Part shown: in pieces, positions 1 to 5,803 of the stretch
How the letters are laid out: every line of letters starts with the position of its first letter
Numbering within the stretch: the first letter of the stretch is position 1
Assembly (NCBI GenBank): GCA_017552845.1
Contig: JAFZOE010000059.1
Span: 1-6,620, forward strand
Direction of reading: 5' to 3'
Length of the DNA: 6,620 bases
Source of the DNA: Clostridia bacterium
GTDB lineage: Bacteria > Bacillota > Clostridia > Oscillospirales > Acutalibacteraceae
The notes under the pieces: model-generated
Database searches by the model: none
Told to the model about the DNA's origin: nothing
What the model saw: only the letters and a program-made list of their open reading frames with translations
Translations under genes and position numbers: made by a program

Positions 1-110
1 AAAGTTATATGGTTGCTGACCGGCAATATAACCTCCGGGTTTCTGGCTGGAAGGGTTGGAATTCTGTATAAATAATCATTTATCTCAAACCGAAGGCAGT
101 CTTTTATACA

Positions 111-151
111 AAAAATCATCACGATTCATTCGTTTTCGTGTAGTGATTTTT
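111..151. repeat. Imperfect inverted repeat, terminator-like
   Basis: The arms AAAAATCA (111-118) and TGATTTTT (144-151) are complementary. Inside them CACGA (120-124) pairs with TCGTG (136-140), leaving an unpaired T on one side, TAG on the other, and an 11-nt loop. A/T runs at both ends would give a U-tract in either direction, so it could act as a weak bidirectional terminator. It sits beyond the tRNA terminator, so it may belong to a gene outside the window. Confidence 0.4.
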
Positions 152-174
152 GAAACTTGAAAATAGCTTTTGTA

Positions 175-197
175 AAATTTGTACCCAAATTTGTACC
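175..197. repeat. 11-bp tandem direct repeat
   Basis: AAATTTGTACC occurs at 175-185 and again at 187-197, separated by one C (12-bp period). On the minus strand it encodes a doubled LGTN-type peptide in one frame. It could be a leftover recombinase C-terminus, a recombinase or regulator binding site, or chance. Confidence 0.6.
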
Positions 198-224
198 TAA
201 CGGGGTTTTCCCTGAAAATAGGAA

Positions 225-256
225 AAATCCCTCAAGCCTTGTGGCTTAAGGGATTT
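225..256 (-). terminator. Rho-independent terminator of the tRNA
   Basis: On the minus strand a 14-bp stem (13 Watson-Crick pairs and one G-U), with arms at 243-256 and 225-238 and a 4-nt loop, is followed by a T-run (complement of 223-227). It begins 4 nt after the encoded CCA end of the tRNA, which is the expected place for a single-gene tRNA transcript to stop. Confidence 0.85.
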
Positions 257-260
257 CCCT

Positions 261-336
261 TGGTTGCGGAGGGAGGATTTGAACCTCCGACCTCCGGGTT
301 CTGAGCCCGACGAGCTACCAACTGCTCTACCCCGCG
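261..336 (-). tRNA. Initiator-type tRNA with anticodon CAG
   Basis: This is a 76-nt tRNA with encoded CCA that folds completely: 7-position acceptor stem, 4-bp D stem, 5-bp anticodon stem, 5-nt variable loop and 5-bp T stem with a TTCAAAT loop. The features are those of bacterial initiator tRNA: a C1xA72 mismatch at the acceptor end, A11-U24 in the D stem, and three consecutive G-C pairs (29-41, 30-40, 31-39) next to the anticodon loop. The discriminator base is A73. The loop reads CTCAGAA, so the anticodon (301-303) is CAG rather than CAT, a single T36-to-G difference from normal tRNA-fMet. An automatic caller would probably label it tRNA-Leu(CAG), but bacterial tRNA-Leu is class II with a long variable arm, which is absent. 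By family knowledge it should still be a formyltransferase and IF2 type substrate. The amino acid it carries is unknown, because MetRS depends strongly on CAU. It has its own promoter and terminator. Very sure of the tRNA and the anticodon as given; function is inferred. Confidence 0.93.
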
Positions 337-351
337 ATATGTTGTATTGAT

Positions 352-379
352 ATTATACACGAAACGCGCAAAATGTCAA
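352..379 (-). promoter_or_regulatory. Consensus sigma-70 promoter of the tRNA
   Basis: On the minus strand a perfect -35 TTGACA (379-374) and a perfect -10 TATAAT (357-352) are separated by 16 bp. The start of transcription would fall near 345, leaving a 5' leader of about 9 nt before the tRNA at 336. An A/T-rich tract upstream of the -35 (about 384-406) could act as an UP element. This is a strong stable-RNA type promoter dedicated to the tRNA. Confidence 0.9.
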
Positions 380-461
380 GCGCAAATTTGAAATAATATA
401 AAAAAGCGGCAAGGCAGGTAAGTATGTCCGGTTTGTAGAATGCCATTCTCAAAATTATAAA

Positions 462-484
462 CCGGGCAGATTTTTTCTGCCCGG
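462..484 (-). terminator. Terminator after the membrane-protein gene
   Basis: A perfect 9-bp stem, CCGGGCAGA (462-470) with TCTGCCCGG (476-484), has a 5-nt loop. On the minus strand it is followed by TTTATAATTTT. It lies 13 bp past the stop codon at 498 and is the first strong terminator downstream of the whole gene run, so it probably ends the operon and separates it from the tRNA unit. Confidence 0.88.
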
Positions 485-497
485 ATGTTTTTACTGA

Positions 498-1145
498 TCA
501 GATTATCCCACAGGGGATAAGGACAGCCAGCAGGACTGCGACGGTGCCCCAGAGGCCAATAAGGAATTTCTTCTGAGTTTTGCGCGGTTTGTCATAGATG
601 AGATTTGCCGCGAGGAAGAAGGGAATATAGGTCGTGATGAATACGGGTAGCGCGCCCCACCATTTATAGACCCAGATAAATGCGGGAGTTGAGGCGAGGA
701 AAATCTCGAAAACCGAGAAGAACAGCGCGTTGCCGATGGCAAACAAAATGCGGTTGTTGATGCCGAGAATCTTCTTGTCCTTATCCTCGGGGAGAAGCTC
801 AACGCTCATGAAGCCTGCGACCGAGAACATCATCGAGAGCTCCCATGAAACGCCGACGAGCAGGATGAAGCTTGTGCTCTCGGGCGAAACGTGCCAGAGC
901 GCATAGCCAGAAAAATGGCAGATTACGGCATTTGCGATTTCATAAATCCAGTGAACTCCGTAGAGTGCAAGAGCTGCCGCCATGCCGTTGTAATTCTTCT
1001 TTTTCCATTGAGGAATCCAGATTCCAACAATGATTACAGCCAGCAGGGCGATAAAGGTCCAGTTGAAATTTGCCGTGCTTCTGACTGCCGCTTTTGCAGC
1101 CTCTGCCGCAGCTTTCGCAGCAACGGAACCGTCTCCGAACAACAT
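498..1145 (-). CDS. Polytopic membrane protein, function unknown
   Basis: I do not recognise this 215-residue protein. It begins with a charged, alanine-rich segment (about residues 7-22) that could form a short amphipathic helix, followed by five or six hydrophobic segments near 29-45, 54-77, 91-117, 132-150, 154-184 (long, possibly two) and 193-213. The C-terminus ends right at the last hydrophobic stretch. The loops carry basic patches (WKKK at 47-50; KPRKTQKK at 186-193) and an acidic-basic patch (PEDKDKK at 119-125). Intramembrane or interfacial E, H and W residues (H65, W66, E69, W101, E102, E147) might be functional. The ATG at 1145 has an AGGAG about 9 nt upstream. It lies 45 bp after the phosphoesterase gene and is followed by a terminator, so it is probably last in the operon. 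The stop is TGA. Confidence is high that it is a gene and low for any role. Confidence 0.85.
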   Translation of the reverse strand: MLFGDGSVAAKAAAEAAKAAVRSTANFNWTFIALLAVIIVGIWIPQWKKKNYNGMAAALALYGVHWIYEIANAVICHFSGYALWHVSPESTSFILLVGVSWELSMMFSVAGFMSVELLPEDKDKKILGINNRILFAIGNALFFSVFEIFLASTPAFIWVYKWWGALPVFITTYIPFFLAANLIYDKPRKTQKKFLIGLWGTVAVLLAVLIPCGII

Positions 1146-1190
1146 AATTATTCTCTCCTTTTCATTTGATTATATATGAATCGTGCCCTT

Positions 1191-2891
1191 TCAGCGGATT
1201 ATTAATCCGCCCGGCAGAAGATTCAGTATCATATTGAAAATGCGTTTAAAGAATTCAATGATTATATTTAAGAATCCGGCCGGAGCAGATGCATCTTCAG
1301 CATTTTCCGCAGGTTCAGCCGGGAGGAAAACGTCTCTGTCGGGAAGGCCGGCATCGACCGTGAAATTATCCAGCAGAGGATAGAGCACCTGTTCTGCGAT
1401 TTTATATGAATTCTCTTTGCCGAGCGAAACAGCTGTAAACAGCGGACTGAGCTCGTCTGTATTCACATGCATTCCGATAATTTCAAGCAGTATGTTGAGC
1501 CCGCTTCTCCCGGTTTTTGTGAGCACATATTCGAGCCCTGTGTTGAGGCCTTTGACGAGTATTTCGCATTCCGGGTTTTCGCCTGATTTCATGTTTTCAT
1601 CGCCGTAATAGTGCATCGCCACCATAGACGTCGCAAGATCAATCAGCGAAGAATAATCCGATTGAGGAAGAGAAACACCCTTTGAGTTTGCAAGTCTTTC
1701 AATGCTTGCGCCGCTGCATGAATCATAGAGCGGCATTGTGAGAGTTTCGGTAATTGTATTGAAAAGATTATCGAGCGTATCCGAAAACGGACCGCCGTCG
1801 ACTTTCAGCTTTCTTTTGATGAAATCGGGTGATACATATTTCAGAATCTTTTTCTCGGTGGAATACTTGAAAAGTCCGTGCGCGAATTCTTCGTAATCAC
1901 TTGAAAGCAGGGATTTTTGCGCATCGGTGTATCCGTCAACGAGACTGTTAAGGTCGCATTCCTCAATCTTTCTCATCGCAATATCCGCGCCGTTTGAGTT
2001 CATGGAAATCATTCTGTATTCGAGCGGATATGATGAGAGCGAGGTGGTCAGAACATCATAAACGACCTTGCCGTTTTTGCCGGTAAAGCTCGTGATATCG
2101 TTGCCGTGCTCGTGCCCCGAGAAAACATATTGAATTCCCCACTGGCTGAATTTTTCGGCAACGGATTCGCTGTCCCTGAGCATGAAATCCTTCATAAGCA
2201 GTTTGCCGAGATAGAGATGCTCAAGCAAAGGATGATGCATCATATATAAGATTTCCCTGCCGTCGTTGTGTGCGGCTTCCGCCTGCTTTTCAATCCAGCC
2301 GAGAAGAGAAGCGTTAAAGCCGTCTCCGTCTTCGCCCGGATCGTTTGAATCAACCGCGATAAGGCGGTAATTTCCGGGCAGATCGGCTGTGTATGATGCT
2401 GTTGCCTCGTCGCATTCAAGCGCCTGCGAATAACCGAATTCGGCGTAGTAATCTCTGAATTCATCGGGAGCGGAGGCATAATAATCATGATTCCCGGGCA
2501 CAAGGTAAACCTGAATTCCCGTTTCGTTTTCAAATTCCGACAGAAGCGACGCGACGAATCTGTGCTGTTCTTCGTTTCCGTTACGGGTCAGGTCTCCTGC
2601 GATGAGAATGAATTCGGCGCCTTCCTGCGCACTCCGGCTGAGAAACTCCTTTGTCAGCGAAGCCGCCTGGTCATATAGATTGCCGGAGCCGGACGCGTGA
2701 AAATACAGCTCACTTTCGGGATAATTACTCTGTATTTCCGTTTTTGTATTCTCAATGTGTATGTCCGTTCCCAAGGCAAATTTTACAGTGCTTTCATCGG
2801 CAGATGCCGTGAAGAAAAGCACACATGCGCCGGAAAGAATCACTGCGGCAAGAAATACGGACAGCGCCTTTTTCATAATTGAAGTATTCAT
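1191..2891 (-). CDS. Secreted calcineurin-like metallophosphoesterase
   Basis: The 566-residue protein has an N-terminal signal sequence (KK at 7-8, hydrophobic core 10-28, likely signal peptidase I cleavage after A29-S30-A31), so it probably acts outside the membrane. The catalytic domain (about 35-300) shows the full metal-binding series of the family: D43-x-H45 (TDIH), G99-D100, GNHD at 133-136, the His pair 219-220 and GHEH at 259-262. This predicts a two-metal centre hydrolysing phosphomono- or diesters; the substrate is not evident. Residues about 310-520 form an extra helical region of unknown role. A linker rich in Ala, Pro and Glu (524-538) leads to a hydrophobic and basic amphipathic C-terminal tail (540-566) that may bind the membrane. 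The start at 2891 is supported by GGAGG at 2899-2903 with 7-nt spacing. It follows the DUF218 gene by 47 bp. The stop is TGA. Confidence 0.92.
   Translation of the reverse strand: MNTSIMKKALSVFLAAVILSGACVLFFTASADESTVKFALGTDIHIENTKTEIQSNYPESELYFHASGSGNLYDQAASLTKEFLSRSAQEGAEFILIAGDLTRNGNEEQHRFVASLLSEFENETGIQVYLVPGNHDYYASAPDEFRDYYAEFGYSQALECDEATASYTADLPGNYRLIAVDSNDPGEDGDGFNASLLGWIEKQAEAAHNDGREILYMMHHPLLEHLYLGKLLMKDFMLRDSESVAEKFSQWGIQYVFSGHEHGNDITSFTGKNGKVVYDVLTTSLSSYPLEYRMISMNSNGADIAMRKIEECDLNSLVDGYTDAQKSLLSSDYEEFAHGLFKYSTEKKILKYVSPDFIKRKLKVDGGPFSDTLDNLFNTITETLTMPLYDSCSGASIERLANSKGVSLPQSDYSSLIDLATSMVAMHYYGDENMKSGENPECEILVKGLNTGLEYVLTKTGRSGLNILLEIIGMHVNTDELSPLFTAVSLGKENSYKIAEQVLYPLLDNFTVDAGLPDRDVFLPAEPAENAEDASAPAGFLNIIIEFFKRIFNMILNLLPGGLIIR
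1194..1210. repeat. Perfect 17-nt palindrome at the gene end
   Basis: The arms GCGGATTA and TAATCCGC flank one T, inside the last codons of the phosphoesterase gene (end of GGLIIR). There is no following T-run, so it is not a standard terminator. It could be a small RNA hairpin between two operon genes, a protein-binding site or chance. Confidence 0.5.
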
Positions 2892-2938
2892 TTCTCTTCC
2901 TCCGTTTAATCGGGTTTGCAGGCTGATATATCGGTAAC

Positions 2939-3727
2939 TCAGTTTCTCAGATTGTTTCTTCCGAGATAAATCTGGTAGCCGATGGCAAAGACTTCACGGA
3001 CTGCAAAGGGCAGATAGCCGTTCCAGGGTGTTTTAGCCGGGTAGGGATAGGCGGTGATGCCGTTTCGCTGAGCCACGCGTGATGCCCTGTATTCGTGAAA
3101 ATCATTGGTTACAATGGTTATTTCATCTATGTCTGTGCCTTTATTCTTAAGATTTTTGACTGTGTTTTCAAAATTCTCGATTGTTGAAGTGGATTTATCT
3201 TCAATTATCAGCCTTGAGGCGTCGATTCCCATTGATGTCAGGCTGTTGAACATACACTGGCCTTCGGAAATATCCTCGCCTCTGCCCTGGCCGCCCGAGA
3301 GAACAGCCTTGCTCTGCGGATTAGCCTCAAGGTATTCATAAGCCTTGTTAATCCTTGCCCTGAGGTATCTGCCTGGGCTTGTGCCGTTAACCTAACAGCC
3401 GAGAACGATTATGTATTCCGTGCGCTCGTCGGTCTGCCTGCTGTAACGCATTACATTCGCGAGCGTGTAAGTCCCGATTGTAACGCAGATGAGAATTATT
3501 GCCGCCGAAATAATCAGCAGAATCCTGCCCGGCAGGGCTTGCCATATTAAAGAAATTATATGGTTGATTTTATCAAAGAACAAGGCGTAGATGAGAAATA
3601 TTGCTCCTAGCCCGAGCCCGACGACAATGCCGATATTTTTTTCGCCCGAGACGATAACAGGCCCTATATTCATGAGAATACAGAACGCGGATAATAGTAT
3701 GAGAATTGCTCTGATTGCAGTTTTCAA
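2939..3727 (-). pseudogene. DUF218/YdcF-like membrane protein with in-frame TAG
   Basis: Read through one TAG, this is a complete 262-codon gene of the DUF218 (YdcF/SanA/ElyC) family. Three membrane segments lie at about 5-27, 32-51 and 67-90. The conserved domain starts at YIIVLGC (105-111), where codon 112 is TAG (3394-3392), and continues in the same frame with VNG (113-115), SGGQG (144-148), the STSTIENF stretch (179-186) and TNDFHEYRAS (207-216), to a TGA at 2939. Relatives usually continue the LGC motif with a residue such as Gln or Gly before V-x-G; Gln CAG to TAG is one transition. The gene starts with TTG right after the TAA of the previous gene. The 111-residue fragment before the stop is membrane only. 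Restart at ATG 3253 (GAAGG 7 nt upstream) would lack the SGGQG part. Family members act in envelope processes, and the exact reaction is poorly defined. It is either a fresh nonsense mutation, a read-through gene or a sequencing error. Confidence 0.87.
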
Positions 3728-5803
3728 TTATCTGATCCTTCCGAGCTCTCTGTAAGCATCCTGATTTGCTTTGCCTATGCTGCCGCCGTGATTCGCGTCG
3801 CCGACGATAACCGTATTGACCGTGATATTCTGCATTTCGTCGAGCAGGGATTTATCGGGGCGCACGCCGACCGCGAGAACTACATAATCGCAGGGGAGTG
3901 TTTCATTGTTTCCGCTCTCTGTTTTAACCGTGATTTCGCCGTCGCTTATGCTGTCAAGCGAGGTAGAGGTCAGAATTTTTACTCCGAGGGGATTGAGGCG
4001 CGAAAGCGAATCGTCAATATGCTGAAACCACGCCTTCGGAGCGACCGACGGTGCGGCTTCGATGATTGTGACATCATTGCCGTCAAGCGCGAGATTCTCG
4101 GCTGTTTCAAGGCCTGTTAGTCCGCTGCCGATGACGGCGACCTTTTTATTCTCAAGTTTAACTTTTCCGAGCAGTATATCGGGCGCGGCGCAGACGTTGT
4201 CCCTGTCAATTCCCTTGATTGAGCGCGGAATGACGGGCTTTGAGCCTGTGGCGATAACAATTCCGTCGGGTTTCAGGGCGGCAACGTTATCTTTATTTGC
4301 CTCGGTGTTGAATCTGAATTCAACACCGAGTTTTTCGGCCTGCGTCATCATATCCTCAATGCACCAGTAGAGCTTATTCTTGAGGTGGCCTGCGGCGGCG
4401 GTGATGACCTGGCCGCCCGCTTTTTCGCCTTTTTCAAGAACGGTAACCGAGAAGCCCCTGCGTGCAAGTTCTATGGCGGAGGTAAGACCGGCCGGGCCTG
4501 CCCCGATAACGACTGCCTTTTTGCCTTTGCCGATCTGCGGGGGATTGAAATACGCTTTTTCCATACCGATACCAGGATTAAGGGCGCATTCGCCGGGTTT
4601 GCCGACTCCTGCGTTTGAAATGAAGGATTCAATGCAATGAAGGCAGCCGATACAGCGGCGGATATCCTCGGGATGTCCCTCTTTTGCTTTGAGAGCCCAG
4701 TGCGGATCGCAGATAAAGTTTCTCGCCGAGCCGACCATATCCTGATATCCCTCTTCGAGCTGTTTCTCAGCCTGCTCGGGAGAGCGGATGAAATTGGCGG
4801 CAATTACGGGGATTGATACCGCTTCTTTTACCGCTTTCGCAAGATATGCACGCCAGCCGGGCTCAAACGAAGTGGGTTCGAGCCAGTAGTTATATGTATC
4901 ATAGCAGGCGCTCGAAACGTCGATAGCGTCAACTCCGAGCTTTTCAAGTTCCTTCGCGATTTTTACGCCTTCTTCAAGATTGTATCCTTTGCCGGGTTTG
5001 CCGATTCTGTCATACATTTCGTCAGCCGTCAGTCGAAATATCAGAGTATAATCCTCCCCGCATTTTTCCTTGATTCCGCGTATGATTTCACTTATGAATC
5101 TCAGGCGGTTTTCAAAACTTCCGCCGTATTCATCGGTCCTTTTATTCGTATTCGGGCTCAGGAACTGATGGAGAATGTAGCCATGGGTTGAGTGAAGCTC
5201 AACGGCGTCAACATCCGCCTTTTTGCATCTGACGGCGGCATTGATGAAATCATCCCTGAGCTTGTGAATTTCTTTTACGGTCATGGCGTGAATTCTCGTC
5301 GCGCCGTGAGCCGAGAGCTCGCAGTCCGAAGGCGCCTGAAGCGAGAAACAGACCTTTTTCTGCTCAAGGCCGAGCAAAACGGGCGTGGTCTTGAAAAGAA
5401 GGCCGGGCAGCTTCGGGAATCTGTCAACAAGCGGGATTATCATCGGCAGGGAGTTTATTGAGCTCGCGTAGCCCTGTCTGCCCGGATGATGCAACTGGAT
5501 GCAGAGCTTCGCGCCGTGGCGGTGAATTCGCTTTGCCATTTCGCGCATCGGCTCAATATGCCTGTCGCTGCTCATCGAGAGCTGAGTGAAGGTTGAGGCG
5601 GCGCCCGTGTCATTTACTCTGCAGATTCCGGGGATAATAAGGCCGACTTCGCCCTTAGCCCTCTCTTCATAATAATCCATGAGCCGCTCTGTCGGGCAGC
5701 CGTTTATCTGCCCCAGACTGAATTCGGCGGCGTTCATAACTATGCGGTTTTTTATCTCAAGTTTTCCGATTTTAATCGGAGAAAACAACATTTCGTAACT
5801 CAT
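3728..5803 (-). CDS. Old Yellow Enzyme/FadH-like flavin-Fe-S oxidoreductase
   Basis: The 691-residue cytoplasmic enzyme has the layout of 2,4-dienoyl-CoA reductase FadH, BaiCD/BaiH and trimethylamine dehydrogenase. Residues 1 to about 370 form the FMN-binding TIM barrel (LFSPIKIGKLEIKNR at 6-20, HHPGRQ at 105-110, active-site H204/H207 in HSTHGY, then DEYGGSFENR at 224-233). A 4Fe-4S site follows with Cys384, 387, 390 and 406. Next come two nucleotide-binding folds, GAGPAG (434-439, FAD) and GSGLTG (559-564, NAD(P)H), and a closing VGDA (667-670). Electrons would pass from NAD(P)H through FAD and Fe-S to FMN to reduce an activated C=C bond, such as an enone or enoyl thioester. Length fits the family (about 640-690). 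A longer hydrophobic loop (about 117-155) precedes the APS motif. The start ATG overlaps the SDR stop (ATGA) with AAGG upstream. The stop is TAA. The fold is certain; the substrate (bile acid, steroid, fatty acyl, other) is unknown. Confidence 0.95.
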   Translation of the reverse strand: MSYEMLFSPIKIGKLEIKNRIVMNAAEFSLGQINGCPTERLMDYYEERAKGEVGLIIPGICRVNDTGAASTFTQLSMSSDRHIEPMREMAKRIHRHGAKLCIQLHHPGRQGYASSINSLPMIIPLVDRFPKLPGLLFKTTPVLLGLEQKKVCFSLQAPSDCELSAHGATRIHAMTVKEIHKLRDDFINAAVRCKKADVDAVELHSTHGYILHQFLSPNTNKRTDEYGGSFENRLRFISEIIRGIKEKCGEDYTLIFRLTADEMYDRIGKPGKGYNLEEGVKIAKELEKLGVDAIDVSSACYDTYNYWLEPTSFEPGWRAYLAKAVKEAVSIPVIAANFIRSPEQAEKQLEEGYQDMVGSARNFICDPHWALKAKEGHPEDIRRCIGCLHCIESFISNAGVGKPGECALNPGIGMEKAYFNPPQIGKGKKAVVIGAGPAGLTSAIELARRGFSVTVLEKGEKAGGQVITAAAGHLKNKLYWCIEDMMTQAEKLGVEFRFNTEANKDNVAALKPDGIVIATGSKPVIPRSIKGIDRDNVCAAPDILLGKVKLENKKVAVIGSGLTGLETAENLALDGNDVTIIEAAPSVAPKAWFQHIDDSLSRLNPLGVKILTSTSLDSISDGEITVKTESGNNETLPCDYVVLAVGVRPDKSLLDEMQNITVNTVIVGDANHGGSIGKANQDAYRELGRIR
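3736..3742 (-). promoter_or_regulatory. Ribosome binding site fixing a TTG start
   Basis: GGAAGGA on the minus strand lies 8 nt before TTG at 3727-3725. It sits inside the last codons of the upstream flavoenzyme gene, and the TTG directly follows that gene's TAA stop. It supports the TTG start of the DUF218 gene over the later ATG (Met19, inside the first membrane segment) and implies translational coupling. Confidence 0.7.

Larger units (their letters stand above)
1..224. other. Stretch without a confident gene
   Basis: No gene can be supported here. Two frames run open from the window edge: plus 1-75 (24 codons, then TAA) and minus 119-1 (ATG at 119-117, no Shine-Dalgarno). Neither has a recognisable motif. 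On the minus strand a frame ending in TGA at 126-128 reads, near 175-200, as LGTNLGTN, which resembles the C-terminal tails I associate with some Firmicutes tyrosine recombinases; no start or catalytic part is present. Short matches to the neighbouring tRNA occur at 10-16 (7 bases) and 31-41 (11 bases, identical to 290-300). Together these hint at, but do not prove, an old integration site. Confidence 0.4.

Noticed and set aside
1..119. Short frames open to the window edge (plus 1-75; minus 119-1)
   Set aside because: They are short, without Shine-Dalgarno or recognisable motif, and open frames of this size are expected by chance.
261..336. Ordinary tRNA-Leu(CAG)
   Set aside because: The anticodon fits, but the 5-nt variable loop and the initiator-specific C1xA72, A11-U24 and GGG/CCC stem do not fit a bacterial class II tRNA-Leu.
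261..336. The CAG tRNA as suppressor of the internal TAG at 3392-3394
   Set aside because: Anticodon CAG pairs with CUG. Reading UAG would need CUA, so the two oddities are not directly linked.
1169..1174. Separate promoter for the membrane-protein gene (TATAAT on the minus strand)
   Set aside because: No -35 like TTGACA at 16-18 bp and no extended -10, so an A/T-rich leader is the simpler reading.
2939..3253. A separate small gene starting at ATG 3253
   Set aside because: It is the in-frame C-terminal part of the DUF218 gene and would lack the conserved SGGQG region.
3392..3394. Pyrrolysine at the internal TAG
   Set aside because: The protein is not a methylamine methyltransferase, no Pyl genes are visible, and the position looks like a lost Gln codon.
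3788..5461. Plus-strand open frames opposite the flavoenzyme gene (for example 3788-4120, 4062-4370, 4380-4640, 5192-5461)
   Set aside because: They are antisense to a clearly conserved gene, have unnatural composition and no convincing ribosome sites.
3728..5803. Naming the flavoenzyme fadH, baiCD or baiH
   Set aside because: The domain layout is shared by all of these, and the cysteine spacing and loop length differ from FadH. Sequence alone does not fix the substrate.
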